The notes: generated by a model from the sequence alone, not told the origin. Shown: positions 12,833 through 24,575, numbered from the stretch's first letter. The stretch is DNA of 64,000 bases from Cercis canadensis (GCA_003255065.1 QAOA01006977.1:131168-195167); one strand, 5' to 3'. A program made the numbers and translations.

Positions 12833-13821
12833 GGATAAACATATTTTTTATACAATAGTTAACCCACATTTTTAGTCTCTTAAACTTCTTTTGGGCTTAT
12901 TTGATTGGGCTTGGGTCACATTTCATTAGTTGGGTTCTAATTGGGCTTAATTATGTTATTAGGAACTTTACACTGTTTCTGTATTTTCAAGTATAACTTG
13001 ATTATAGACATCTGATAATCTTGAATCTTACCTTGTAGGAAAGCTGAGAGAATTCTATACATCTTTGATTCAGAGCTCCAAAGCTAATTCGGATGTCCAA
13101 CATGTCATATTTAGTTTGGAAGTCAAAAGAGAGATGATGTCGCTGGATCCTGACCCAGGTTAAGAGATTGTGCCATAAGTTGGGTTGTGGGTATCGTTTG
13201 GACATGAAACTAATACCATTGGAAAGCTGAGAAATAAAAATTTAACTCTTGTGAAGACCGCTTCTTGAAAATATGACATTTTGATGGTGTTATTTCCTCT
13301 CGAAGTCAACTAATGAGTCCAAAGAGCTGTTAAGAGTAAATTGGGCCTAAATTTCTCATCCTAGGCCCAATTAAAGCTAGGAGCCAGAGGAATAATTCTA
13401 ACCTAGGGTTAATCTTGGTGTGCAATTATTTTAGAGAGTTATAAATAGGTTAAGGAGGGATACGTGAAGGAGAGTCCATTCTAGACAATTTTTCCTTGCC
13501 TATTTTCTCTCTAGCTATTTTCTTCATTTTTTTTCTGTAATGGATTCATGCCTCTTGTTCATGGAAGGCTAATCATTTAGATCAATCCAGGTTTTGGCTG
13601 TTCTAATTATTAATTCTGAGATTCTACTTTAATTGTCATTTATTTAGTAATTAATCAACTTCTTTCCTTTCTTTGCTTAATTCTGATTTTGGTTGCTTAA
13701 TTTGGATTTGAATGTTTATATGATAATTGCTTCATTTCATATGTTAAAAGAGGATTGTAAAAGTTAAACAATGTTTCTAAGCTTTTGGACGAATTGTTTA
13801 ACCTTGGTTGGATTCTGCACT

Positions 13822-14312
13822 TTAAATTAATTTAGATTAGTGGATGCTTAATTCATTGAACCCTAATTAATCGAATTCTGGATGCTTATCTAGTAGAGAC
13901 TCTTAGATAACTTAGAAGCTTCTTTATGTGTTCTAAGACCAATAATTAGGTTAATTACTGAATGAATATTTTGTAATTAAGGACGGATTAAAATCATAAT
14001 TAGTTGATTCATTGGATTGATTGCTTTGTTAAAATTCGGTTTACTTTTTGTCGATTATTTTCTGGCNTTAAATTAATTTAGATTAGTGAATGTTTAATTC
14101 ATTCAACCCTAATTAATCGAATTCTGGATGCTTATCTAGTAGAGACTCTTAGATAACTTAGAAGCTTCTTTATGTGTTCTAAGACCAATAATTAGGTTAA
14201 TTACTGAATGAATATTTTGTAATTAAGGACGGATTAAAATCATAATTAGTTGATTCATTGGATTGATTGCTTTGTTAAAATTCGGTTTACTTTTTGTCGA
14301 TTATTTTCTGGC
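13822..14312. other. Assembly join with duplicated flank at n 14067
   Basis: 13822-14066 is repeated almost exactly at 14068-14312, with a few substitutions near its start. The 3' LTR of the same element has this segment once, which supports an assembly artefact. Confidence 0.75.
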
Positions 14313-14395
14313 AATTACCTTTTGTCGATTACTTTCTATCGATTACTTTCCATCGATTACTTTTCATTGATTACTTTTTGTTGATTATTTTTACA
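14283..14395 (+). repeat. Minisatellite-like repeats in the Athila-1 LTR
   Basis: About seven imperfect units of 13-19 bp built on TCGATTACTTTCTA, partly decayed to TTGATTAC. The 3' LTR carries the same array at 17153-17238, so it is part of the LTR family and not a later event. Confidence 0.7.
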
Positions 14396-15930
14396 AATCA
14401 AACCCCCTGTTAATTAAACTCCCTAATTTGATTCCCTAATTAGAGTGGTCTAATAGTTCGACTTGATGTTACCTTATGTTACAAGTAGCTTTAGTCAACT
14501 GAATATAAATTCACTAATTTGATTAGCCTCAGCAACTTATCAAATTTTGTATGGATTTCTGTATAGTTTTAGTTGTTGTCTTCTGTTTTAATTTTTTGTT
14601 TCATTTAATGTTTTCTGTTTTTAATTATGTTTTGTGTTTATGTTTTTCTTGCTATTTTTCTGTTTTCATCAATTTTCTATTTTTTGTTTGTGTGTCTTGT
14701 TGATTTTTTTTTTTGTTTTTAATTTCCTTCCAATGATGTTTTAGGATTTGTGAAGTTGTAATTTTGAAGCAATTGCAATTCAAGGTTCATAACATGATTG
14801 TATAATTTGTTTTCCCTCTTGAATTGCACATGTTTGGTTTTGGATGTTAGATTGATTATTAAGTTTGATAGATGCATGCCTTGTGAGATTTTGAGCATTT
14901 CCATGGATGAATTTAGTATTTGTGCCATTCTTTTCTTGTGTGATTTTCACTCATGGATATTAATTACTCTAGAACTTGCTTTTATTTTTTTTGAGGCTGC
15001 ATTTTCACTTGCATACATGAACATGATTGAGATATTCTTTCTTGATTTAGCTACTTTGCCAAATAGCCAACCTTGCATTATTTCCCTTTGTTTAACCCTA
15101 TTGAGCCTATTTGCCTATCCTTTGTTTTAGCTCATTATTTTCCTATGTCTATGCGAAAAAACCATGTTTTTACCTTACCTTAGGGAATGAGAGCGCATTG
15201 GTTCATTTGAGGAGCCCTTGTACTTGTGGGCAGCAAATAGTGCAAGTGTGGAGGTTGTGAAATTTGATGTGTGATATGTAAAGTGTTTGGTGAAAGAAAA
15301 AAACAATTGGTTTTAAAAAAGAAAAGAATAAATGTGAGAAGGTTGTGAAAGACAAGAAAAATGAAGGAATATGTGAAAAAGAAAAAAGAATATGCTTTGC
15401 ATACTTGGAATTTGGGGTAAATTTTTATGCTTGTCATTTGAATTCTTTCCCACTACTCTTTTATTCTCTTAGGGTATTTAACTTGTTATATCTATATTGT
15501 TCCCTTCCTTTGCTTTGGCCCTATTACAACCTTAAATAAAATCTTCTTGATTTGTGTGTGCATGTGTTTAAGTAGTGGAGAAGTAGAAGATAAGCAAACT
15601 TATGGTAGTGCATTACTTCATGAGTTTCATTAAGTGAAATACTCACTTTCTATACAATTGAGGAATTGAGAATATATCTTGTGAGTATCTATCATTCTTG
15701 ACTCATGCTTTTCAATTGAAGTTACCTTGTTTGTTGGTTTAGGATGTGAAGAAATTTTATCTCATGAATGCTTTTACTCCCTTGAATCTTTGATTGCTCT
15801 TCTTGCTTAAAAACTTGTGCATTTCTTGAATATCATTGGGAAGTGAGTCTTTAGTTTTTGAGTTAGTTTGTTTGTTTTCCTTTGTTGCCTAGTTTTGAAT
15901 TTTTAAGTTTGCCCGAGATGTGCAAAGGCT

Positions 15931-15945
15931 AAGTGTGGGAGAATT
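15931..15945 (+). promoter_or_regulatory. Polypurine tract of Athila-1
   Basis: AAGTGTGGGAGAATT lies directly before the TGATAA start of the 3' LTR. The same word stands in the same place in Athila-2 and Athila-3; it would prime plus-strand DNA synthesis. Confidence 0.8.
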
Positions 15946-17389
15946 TGATAAACACGCTTTTTATACAGTAATTAACCCTCATTATTAGTCTCTTAAATCT
16001 CTTTTGGGCTGATTTGGTTGGGCTTGGGCCGCATTTCATTAGTTTGATTCCAATTAGGCTTAATTGTGTTTTTCAGCATTACTAGGAACTTTACATTGTC
16101 TCTATATTTTGGGCATCACTTGAGTTCTATACATTTGATAATCTTGAATCTTACCTTGTAGGAAAGCTGAGAGAATTCTATACAACTTTGATTTAGAGCT
16201 CCAAAGCTAATTCGGATGTCCAACATGTCATATTTAGCTTGGAAGTCATAACAAAGATGCTGTCGCTGGATCCTGACTCGGGTGAATAGATTGGGTCATA
16301 AGTTGGGCTGTGGGTGTCTTCTAGACATGAAATCAGTACCATTGGAAAGCTGAGAAATAAAGCTTCAACTTTGTGAATACTAATTCTCCAAAATATGGAG
16401 TTTTGATGGTGTTATTTCCTCTCAAAGTCAACTGATGAGTCTAGAGAGCTATTAAGAGTAAATTAAGCCTAACTTTCTCATCCCAGGCCCAATTAAGCCC
16501 AAGCCCGGGCTCAATTAAAGCTAAGGCCCAAGAAATTAATTCTAACCTAGGGTTAATCTGGGTGTGCAATTATTTTAGAGAATTATAAGTAGGTTAAGGA
16601 GGTAGACGTGAGAGAGAGAGTCCATTCTAGATAATTTTTCCTTGCTTCTTTTCTCTCTAGCTATTTTCTTCATTTTTCTGTAATGGATTCATGCCTCTTG
16701 TTCATGGAGGGTTAATCATTTAGATCAATCTAAGTTTTGACTATTCTGATTATTGATTCTGAGATTTTACTTTAATTGTCATTTATTTAGTGATTAGTCA
16801 ACTTCTTTCCTTTATTTGCTTAATTCTGATTTGGGTTGCTTAATGCGAATTTGAATGTTCATATGATAATTGCTTAATTCTAAGCTTTTGGATGAATTGT
16901 TTAACCTTAGTTGGATTCTGGACTTTAAGTTAATTTGGATTAGTGGATGCTTAATTCACTGAACCCTAATTAACTAAATTTTGGATACTTATCTAGTCGA
17001 GACTCTTAGATCACTTAGAGGCTTCTTGATGTGTTTTAAGGGCAAGAATTAAGTTAATTACTGAATGAATCTTTTGTAATTAAGGACAGATTAAAATCAG
17101 AATTAGTTGATTCCTTGGATTGATTGCTTTGTTAAAATTTGGATTTTTTTTTTCTGTCGATTACTTTTTGTCAATTATTTTTTGTCGATTACTTTCTGTT
17201 AATTAGTTTCTATCGATTACTTTTTATTGATTACTTCTGCAAATCAAACCCCCATGTTAATTAAACTCCCTAATTTGATTTCCTAATTAGAGTGGTCCAA
17301 TGGTTCGACTTGGTGTTACCTTATGCTGCAAGTAGCTTTGGTGAACCGGATATAAATTCACTAATTTGATTAGCCTCGGCAGCTCATCA
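15946..17389 (+). repeat. 3' LTR of Athila-1
   Basis: Starts TGATAAACACGC and ends CTCATCA. It directly abuts the gag fragment of the chromovirus-like element at 17390. Confidence 0.82.
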
Positions 17390-17630
17390 CCTCTCTCTCT
17401 TGGAGCCTTGGATGTCTCGGCTCTAAGCTTAAAAGAATCATTGTCTTCCTTGTTCCAATTCGATTTCCATGGAAAAGATGAACCCAAATTGTACCTTGAG
17501 GAACCCTTCCTTTTTAATTGTCTCTCCACCTTCATGGTCATATGTATCATGTCTTTTAACTCAACATAATGTTGCAGCTCAACCACATTGGGAATATCCC
17601 AAGTTAAGATCTACATATCTTTCTCTCCTT
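17390..17630 (-). pseudogene. Gag fragment of the chromovirus-like element
   Basis: The minus strand encodes NVVELQHYVELKDMIHMTMK followed by a VERQLKRKG box, the conserved end of the gypsy gag domain, then a Ser/Asn-rich spacer. It is cut at 17390 by the LTR of Athila-1; the continuing zinc knuckle is at 12825. Upstream of about 17630 no gag similarity is seen, so the N-terminal part is lost. Confidence 0.78.
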
Positions 17631-17695
17631 TCTCCTCAGTCATGTAAGTGCTTAATTGTCTCTCCTTTCTCCTTTCTCCTCCCAAGTTAATGTAT

Positions 17696-17809
17696 CATGT
17701 CCTTTCTCCTTGTTCTTTGTGAATTGCTTAAGCACTTACCTGCAAAATACATCATTAACGTCAAAGTCAAGTAAGTGCTTAAGCAATTCACAAAGAGCAA
17801 GGAGACATG
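17696..17809. repeat. Long near-perfect hairpin
   Basis: Arms 17706-17739 and 17771-17804 (34 nt) are reverse complements with one mismatch, loop of 31 nt; outside them CATGT (17696-17700) pairs with ACATG (17805-17809). A part of the arm (GTAAGTGCTTA) appears a third time at 17644-17654, and TCTCCTTTCTCC repeats lie at 17610-17712. It could be a small foldback element or an RNA hairpin gene. Confidence 0.75.
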
Positions 17810-18088
17810 CAAGTAATTAGTACATATGATTCACAAACACAGAAAAAGGGACCTAAATGGGTCACTCTAAAGATTTCCATAGAAAACTAAAAAATGAGCT
17901 TTACGGAACCTTAGTTCAGCGAAGCTTCCAGCAAAATAATTCAGTCAATAGAGCTATAGGTAGCAATATAAATGAGAACAAATTATTTAGATGAAACAAC
18001 AATATTAAAAAGGTGTTTGCTAAGCTGCACCCCCTCTAACTACCCACCACCCCCTCCTCCCCCCCCGCCCTCTAATTGGGGGGCTTTT

Positions 18089-18372
18089 GGTGAGACCTAG
18101 AGGTCGAATTTGATATCATTGTAAAGATCTCAAAAAATTAAGTCACACAGTATGTGACAGAATACACATTTTCTTATAAAATTAAAAAATGTCACAATAT
18201 AAAAAAAATGTGTCAAACACAAAATTCAGCTTTTGCTAGAAGAAAATAGAATTTAGCATGCTTTCCTATATTGTGTCATTCATGCTTTTGATAAAGAACT
18301 GTGTCACATACTGTGTGACTTAGTTTTTCGAGATCTTTGCAATGACACCAAATTCACTGGGTGTGTCGCACC
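18089..18372. mobile_element. Foldback MITE-like element
   Basis: 284 bp bounded by GGTGAGAC and GTCGCACC. Inner arms 18106-18159 and 18302-18355 are 54 bp each with about five mismatches, all transitions. No coding capacity. I could not identify a target duplication, so the superfamily is unknown. Confidence 0.65.
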
Positions 18373-19926
18373 AGAATTCACTCAACTAGATAGGAAGGTA
18401 GCACTACCCTCTCATTTTTGGTGATTGTAACATAGTAATCACGTATTGAAAATTCAAACTAATACTTATCCCAATGACAAGGTGCAGGGAGCTATACAAC
18501 GATTGGATCAACAAAACAAGGGGAAATTTTGGAAGGCTTGCATGAAATCCAAACACCAGCAATTTTAATAAAAACAAAGAAAACTCTCACTAAACATGCA
18601 CTCAATTTATTAAGAAAGTAATCAAAGAAACAGAGGTAAAAGAAACATTGGAATTAGACATTGTTGTTCATGCATAAACCATATATCCATTTGAAATTGC
18701 ATTATGAATAATATAATGATAAAGCATTATGAAATTGCATCACTAAATAGAGTTTTGTAGAGTTTTATGTGCTGTTTATCTCCATTTTCTTACTTTTTTT
18801 TTTATCTTTTTTTTTTTGTGGNTTATCTTTTTTTTTTTTGTGGGTGTGACGGCTCTCTGGTTAACTTTGGTCCTAAGTTGTGTTTCCCACTCCCTAGCTC
18901 CTTGCTTCTTATTGAGAAAAGGTCAAACTCTTTAATTTTTGTAAGGGATATGTGCTGAATTTTCAGCTATTTAATTGCGTCTCGAGCTACTTGTTTCGAG
19001 CTCCATAGCCCATGCATCTTAATAACAAAGACCAAATGGTTTCCATTTATACATTAAATTCTATATGCAGCAAGTTCTATTTAATAATTGGTGTAGCATG
19101 CTAAGTCTAGCGCATGAAATTAAAAAAGTATAAAATAACCAGCAAACCAAAGTTTAAGTTAAGAGCTGTATGCCAAAGGCCATATGAATATATTACATGC
19201 AAATAATGCATCAAATTGGCTAATTATCAAATCACCAACTAGTCACAGAAATTTAGGGGATGCAAGCAGTAAAAAATATAGTTCCATCTAGGCTACTAGG
19301 TACTTCTTATCAGGAAAGAGGTCTGCTTGGTAGAAGCCTTAACCCGAAGGTGATATGTTAGAGAAAGTAATATAGACCCATTCAGTATGAATGGTACATG
19401 GCAATTAATATATTAGAAGACAAGCCGAAACATGTATTGTGATTACATGTCTGTCAAGAGTCCTATGAAGTCAGACCTGTCATGCAGTAATAATTGTGCT
19501 TTTATGCACTCAAATATAACACCTTTATGCATTTCCAGAGTTTGTAGCATTAGTGTAGACAAATATAATGTTTGTAGCATATGTTTTGTGCCATTTCCCA
19601 AATTTAGGATCTCAGATAAAATATAAGTTGTAAAGGCAACACTTACCATAGTAGGCATTAAGAATACCTTAAGCTAGGTAGGTTTATTTGCACCTTTAAT
19701 CATCAGATGCCAAGTAGAGCAATGTTGTCCTTGAGGAGCTTTCTTTGTCAGGTTCTCTGTTTTCCCTGACTTCTAACTTGGAAGTGGCTTCCACTCTTAT
19801 GCAGTTCAAGTCACTTGATAGTTTATAGAGCTTGAGTGACTTGAAAGTACTAGTGTATCTAAGACCTTAGTGGTCTATCTGCTTAGTTAAGAGCTTACAA
19901 CATTTTAGGAAATTTATATGGCAGCC
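18373..19926. other. Intergenic stretch without recognisable genes
   Basis: No frame resembles a known protein. It holds poly-T runs at 18790-18840 with an n at 18822 flanked by a 20-bp repeat. With 32058-34491 it forms the target DNA into which Athila-2 inserted. Confidence 0.4.
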
Positions 19927-21146
19927 TGATAAGACAATATTTTTATATTATTTGTTTCCTTTATGTTTAGTATTTAGTGTGTCTTTCTGCTGATTTTCAT
20001 AGCTTATAGGCATATTTTGTAGATTTGGACTTGTTGGTGCTTATGGGATTTTATTTGCATATTGGTGGTTTCTGGCACTGTTTATATTTTTCGCTATATC
20101 TTGAGTTACAGTTGACTGATTGATGTGATTCTAGTTTTGTAGGAAATCTGACAGAAAATTATACATTTCATATGAAGATCTCAGAAGCTGATTCTCGCGT
20201 CTGAACAACTGAATTTCGCATGGAAGCAATCCATCCGGCCAGAATCCGCCCAACATTGACTTATTTCATTTATTGGGCTTGCTTATTGGACCAACACCTG
20301 CTTATTGGATCAACACTTGCTTATTGGGCCAGAACACATGTCATTAGGGCTTAATCACGTTTTTACCATTAAGGGTTCAGGAAATTAGGTTTATTTTGTA
20401 ATTAGGAAACCATTAGGATTTTCTGTCTCCTGTTGCTATGATTCGAGTTTAGACTTTTACCTTTGCTTTAAGCCTTCCATGGAGGGCTAAGTTCTTCTAT
20501 AATGGATTCAAGATGAGCCAAACATATTAATCCAGAGTTCTTATGCTTCACAATCCGGGTTTGATTTAATGCAATGTGATTATCTTCTTCTTATCTTCAT
20601 GTGATTGAATGATATTTTAATTGCATGCTTTATATGAATTTAGTGGGTTGATTGGATTCATCATAGTAATCAAATTGCTAATCATATTTTAAAGGTTTTT
20701 ATTATATGGTTAACTTAGGAAATTCGGTTCTTAAATTAATCTCGACTTAGTGATATAGAGCGGTTGCCTAGAGTCCTAATCCTTATATTAATTGAATCCT
20801 GAATGGTATTCAGTAGGAATTCTAAGTGTTACTGTTAGGGATTCCAAGTAACATTTAACTAAGGGATTAAATCAGATTTAGATTATCTTTAGTGAACAAG
20901 GATGGATTAATTAGGTTTGGTTGCTTGCTTGAGTTGATTACATTCTCTTATCTTGATAAATTTCTGTTTTACTGCACTCTGATTTCCTTGCCTATTGCAC
21001 TCAACACAAACCCCCTATTCTGTCATGTTTAAAGTCCTAATAGATTACTTGTTCTGGTGAATCCTTGAGAGATCACACTGGTTGCATCCTATACTACAAA
21101 CTTGTTGCAATTGGTCTTTATAATTTTGTATGGTTCGACACCCGTC
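19927..21146 (+). repeat. 5' LTR of Athila-2
   Basis: 1220 bp, TG...CA. It ends with GGTTCGACACCCGTCA immediately before the primer-binding region. The promoter for the genomic RNA would lie here, but I cannot place a start site with confidence. Confidence 0.92.
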
Positions 21147-21153
21147 AAAATTT

Positions 21154-21171
21154 TGGCGCCATTGCCGGGGA
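21154..21171 (+). promoter_or_regulatory. Primer-binding site for tRNA-Asp (Athila-2)
   Basis: TGGCGCCATTGCCGGGGA begins 8 bp after the LTR and is complementary, with one mismatch, to the 3' end of plant tRNA-Asp including CCA. It would prime minus-strand synthesis. Confidence 0.9.
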
Positions 21172-21466
21172 TTGCATCAAACATATTAATTTTCTTAGGA
21201 CTCCTTGAATTTAGTTTTCTTATTGTTCTTGTTCTGGCCATTGTTCTTCCTTGTTTTCCTCCTGTTCTACCTTTTTTCCTATTTTGTTTTCCTTCTCTGT
21301 TCAGGCTTTCTTGGCCTGTCTTACGTTTTATGTTTTCTAAGCAGTTCTCAATTCTCACTAACTTGGATTGAGCTGCAAATTGGTGGACAAAGGAATTGCA
21401 CAGTGAGCTAAAATTTGTGCTATTATTGTTCTTGTTTTGTTTTCTTTGCTACTGTGCTACTTCCCT

Positions 21467-21903
21467 TGCTATTTTAGTCTATTTTTCGGAAAAATTTCTG
21501 CACTTTGTGAGCACTGTGGTCTTTGTTTTCCTTGTTATTTTGCTTCCTTTGCTGTTTTAGGTTCCCATTGTGTGAATTCTTGTGCTTTGGTTTTAGTTTT
21601 TCCTTGTTTTCCCTGCGTTTTGGCTTGAATTAGTGATTCTCGGGTACACAGTTCAGTACGGATTTTTAAGATCCAAATGACTTGNTGCTGTTTTAGTCTA
21701 TTTTTCGGAAAAATTTCTGCACTTTGTGAGCACTGTGGTCTTTGTTTTCCTTGTTATTTTGTTTCCTTTGCTGTTTTAGGTTCCCATTGTGTGAATTCTT
21801 GTGCTTTGGTTTTAGTTTTTCCTTGTTTTCCCTGCGTTTTGGCTTGAATTAGTGATTCTCGGGTACACAGTTCAGTACGGATTTTTAAGATCCAAATGAC
21901 TTG
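21467..21903. other. Assembly join with duplicated flank at n 21685
   Basis: 21467-21684 is repeated at 21686-21903 nearly base for base. The segment is gag leader sequence of Athila-2. Probably unmerged contig ends. Confidence 0.7.
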
Positions 21904-23190
21904 AAACTTGGTTAGTTGAAGGTAAATGGGCCAATGATCGAGATTCATGATGTATTATGAGGTTTTAATTTTTAAGCCAAATTCCATCATTTAGACCACT
22001 TTTCTAATTTTTTTTATAGATTTTTTATTTAATTTTTTAGTTCCATTTTCATCTAGCTTTCATTCTGTGGTGGTCCCATAATTTTTAAAAATGTTTAGAT
22101 ACTTCAACTAACCTTATTTTATTGTCTTTTTGTGTGTTTTGGTATTCAACCATTTTAGTATTCTGTCAATTTTGTGCATGGTGTATGACTAGATTTGCTC
22201 ATTCAGAATTACTTGACATAGATTTTGAAATTGAGAGAACATTGTATACACTTGCTAGAGCACATAGAGCTACTGATCCTATAGAACCTACTATGGATGA
22301 AAATAACATAAAACCCTAATGCTAATCCTGTTGTCAACCCTAATGCCAATAGGGCTGAAAATAACAATATGCATGCTAGGACTCTTAAGGAATTAGCTAC
22401 TCCTAATGTTGCTTATCAACCTTTAGGAATTCAATATCCAGAACTTGATACTGCTTTTGAGCACTGTGGTCTTTGTTTTCCTTGTTATTTTGCTTCCTTT
22501 GCTGTTTTAGGTTCCCATTGTGTGAATTCTTGTGCTTTGGTTTTAGTTTTTCCTTGTTTTCCCTGCGTTTTGGCTTGAATTAGTGATTCTCGGGTACACA
22601 GTTCAGTACGGATTTTTAAGATCCAAATGACTTGAAACTTGGTTAGTTGAAGGTAAATGAGCCAATGATCGAGATTCATGATGTATTATGAGGTTTTAAT
22701 TTTTAAGCCAAATTCCATCATTTAGACCACTTTTCTAATTTTTTTTTAAAGATTTTTTATTTAATTTTTTAGTTCCATTTTCATCTAGCTTTCATTCTGT
22801 GGTGGTCCCATAATTTTTAAAAATGTTTAGATACTTCAACTAACCTTATTTTATTGTCTTTTTGTGTGTTTTGGTATTCAGCCATTTTAGTATTCTGTCA
22901 TTTTTGTGCATGGTGTATGACTAGATCTGCTCATTCAGAATTACTTGACATAGATTTTGAAATTGAGAGAACATTGTATACACTTGCTAGAGCACATAGA
23001 GCTACTGATCCTATAGAACCTACTATGGATGAAAATAACATAAAACCCTAATGCTAATCCTGTTGTCAACCCTAATGCAAATAGGGCTAAAAATAACAAT
23101 ATGCATGCTAGGACTCTTAAGGAATTAGCTACTCCTGATGTTGCTTATCAACCTTTAGGAATTCAATATCCAGAACTTGATATTGCTTTT
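21727..23190 (+). repeat. 732-bp tandem duplication in the Athila-2 leader and gag start
   Basis: 21727-22458 is repeated at 22459-23190 with only a handful of substitutions and a 1-bp length change in a T run. The gag ATG at 22185 therefore occurs again at 22917. Unlike the n-marked copies there is no n at the junction, where the two copies share a TGA microhomology. It may be a real replication or recombination event, or an assembly error. Confidence 0.8.
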
Positions 23191-24575
23191 GAACTTAAAT
23201 TTGGATTAATACACTTGCTTCCAAAGTTCCATGGCCTTGCAGGTGAGGATCCCTATAAGCATCTCAAAGAATTCCATGCGGTCTATTCAACAATGAAGCC
23301 ACAAGGGATTGCTGAAGAGCACATCAAATTGAGAGCATTTCCNCATGCATCATACAATCTAGATTGGCTCTATTACCTTTCACAAGGTTTAGTGAAAAAT
23401 TGGAATGACATGAAGAGGCTATTCCTTGAGAAGTTTTTCCCTACCTCTAGGACTGCTGCAACTAGAAAAGACATATGTTGAATAAGGTAGCTACCAGGGG
23501 AGACCTTGCATGAATACTGGGAAAGATTCAAGAAGTTGTGCTAAAGCTACCCTCACCATCATATTAGTGACCAGCTTTTGATTCAATACTTCTATTAGGA
23601 TTTATCACCTATGGAGAAGAGTATGATAGATGCTGTTAATGGAGGAGCATTGGTGAACAAGACCCCAGTTGCAGCCAGGAGTTTAATTGCTAACATGGCT
23701 GCAAATTCCCAACAGTTTGGGGTTCCGATACCTCTTACCATTAGAGGAGTCAACAGGGTTGTTGCTGACCAACAGAGGGTAGAGAATCGTTTGGAGGAAC
23801 TAACCTCCTTGGTTAGACAGTTAGCAATGGGACACACACCAGTTCAAGCTCCTGCCAAGCTATGTGGCATTTGTTCCCTAGCCGGTCATCCAACGGATTA
23901 GTGCCCTACTCTCCAGGATAACAATGAAGTACTGGCTAGCATTTTCCCTGGCAAACCTTACCAGTAGCCTTGGTATGACCCCCATTCTCCTATGTACAAC
24001 CCTGGCTAGAGAGATCACCCTAACCTGAGGTATGGTGGCAATTCTGGCCAGACTTACCAACAACAACAAACCTTCCAGCCACAACAGCCTAGATATAATG
24101 CAAGCTCAAACAAATAGTAGTTCCAACCACCAATGAAGTAGCCTGTGCAACAAGCTAACAAGCTAGAACTGAGCCTGAAAGATTTAGCGAAGCAATTGGC
24201 AACCAACAACATACAGTTCCAACAGAGGATTGAGACTAGCATTCAGAGCTTGGAGACTCAGATAGGCCAACTTGCAACCACCATCAATGGGTTGAAGTCT
24301 CAAGGTTCCAAAAATTTACCCTCAGAGAAAGTCACAAATCTGAGAGGCAATGTGAGTGTCATAACCTTGCGTAGTGGCAAGGAAGTGAGTGTTCCAGAAC
24401 CTAGCTAGTCTTCCACAGTCACAGATTCTGTCCAAGAAAAAAATCCTGACCCTGCAGCCCAGAAACCTGTCCCAGAACATCGCCTTCCTCCCTTCAGAAC
24501 CAGACAGAGAACTCTACCCCCAACATTCCTCTTCCCTTTCCCAACAGAGTTACATAGTCCAAGAAGATTATTGAG
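22917..24575 (+). pseudogene. Gag of Athila-2 (broken)
   Basis: Gag would form the particle. The start ATG at 22917 gives MTRSAHSELLDIDFEIERTL, the usual Athila gag start. A 1-bp change in an A run near 23042 shifts the frame. The retrotransposon gag domain then runs from HARTLKELATP through FHGLAGEDPYKHLKEF (about 23225-23270) and FLEKFFPTSR to the region NGGALVNKTPVAARSLI at 23640-23690. A zinc knuckle CGICSLAGHPTD at 23864-23899 is followed by a stop one residue before its last Cys. A leaderless first copy of the gag start lies at 22185-22458. An n at 23343 lies in the domain. Several stops make it non-functional. Confidence 0.88.

Larger units (their letters stand above)
12833..14542 (+). 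repeat. 5' LTR of Athila-1
   Basis: 1710 bp as written, but 246 of these are the apparent duplicate around the n at 14067. Without it the length is about 1464, close to the 1444 bp of the 3' LTR. It also holds about 40 bp near 13740-13780 that the 3' LTR lacks. Identity with the 3' LTR looks near 90 per cent by eye, making this the oldest of the three Athila insertions. Confidence 0.8.
12833..17389 (+). mobile_element. Athila-1: LTR element without coding region
   Basis: Two direct repeats, 12833-14542 and 15946-17389, are LTRs of an Athila-type element; they share the phrases GGGCTTGGG, GGAAAGCTGAGA and TTGCCTATTTTCTC-like stretches and end in ...ATCA. The 1403-bp inside contains only 3' noncoding sequence related to that of Athila-2 and Athila-3 (for example CAAATAGCCAACCTT) and a polypurine tract at 15931-15945. 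Primer site, gag and pol are absent. It lies inside the gag of the chromovirus-like element. Expected start TG has become GG at 12833, and I could not find a clear 5-bp target duplication, so the 5' junction may be altered. Confidence 0.8.
8829..17640 (-). mobile_element. Chromovirus-like Ty3/gypsy element, split by Athila-1
   Basis: Minus-strand element with an LTR at 8829-9500, integrase at 9522-10939, RNase H and RT at 10890-12193, protease and gag zinc knuckle at 12396-12825, and a gag fragment at 17390-17630. The gag fragment and the zinc knuckle belong to one reading direction and are separated exactly by the Athila-1 insertion (12833-17389), so the element was already here when Athila-1 landed. 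The DGGSCVNVAS protease signature and a GPY/F-like integrase end fit the chromovirus side of Ty3/gypsy. The 5' LTR and gag N-terminus are missing. All domains carry stops or frame changes. Confidence 0.8.

Noticed and set aside
15180-15539. Open frames in the centre of Athila-1
   Set aside because: The stretch matches the 3' noncoding region of Athila-2 and Athila-3; the frames are not conserved there.
12833-17389. 5-bp target duplication for Athila-1
   Set aside because: Flanks CTAAA and CCTCT do not match; the 5' junction is probably altered.
19432-19658. Overlapping open frames on both strands of 64-71 codons
   Set aside because: No similarity, no motif, and length expected by chance in AT-rich DNA.
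21089-21411. Open frames of 68-89 codons around the Athila-2 primer site
   Set aside because: They run across LTR end, primer site and T-rich leader, so they reflect noncoding composition.
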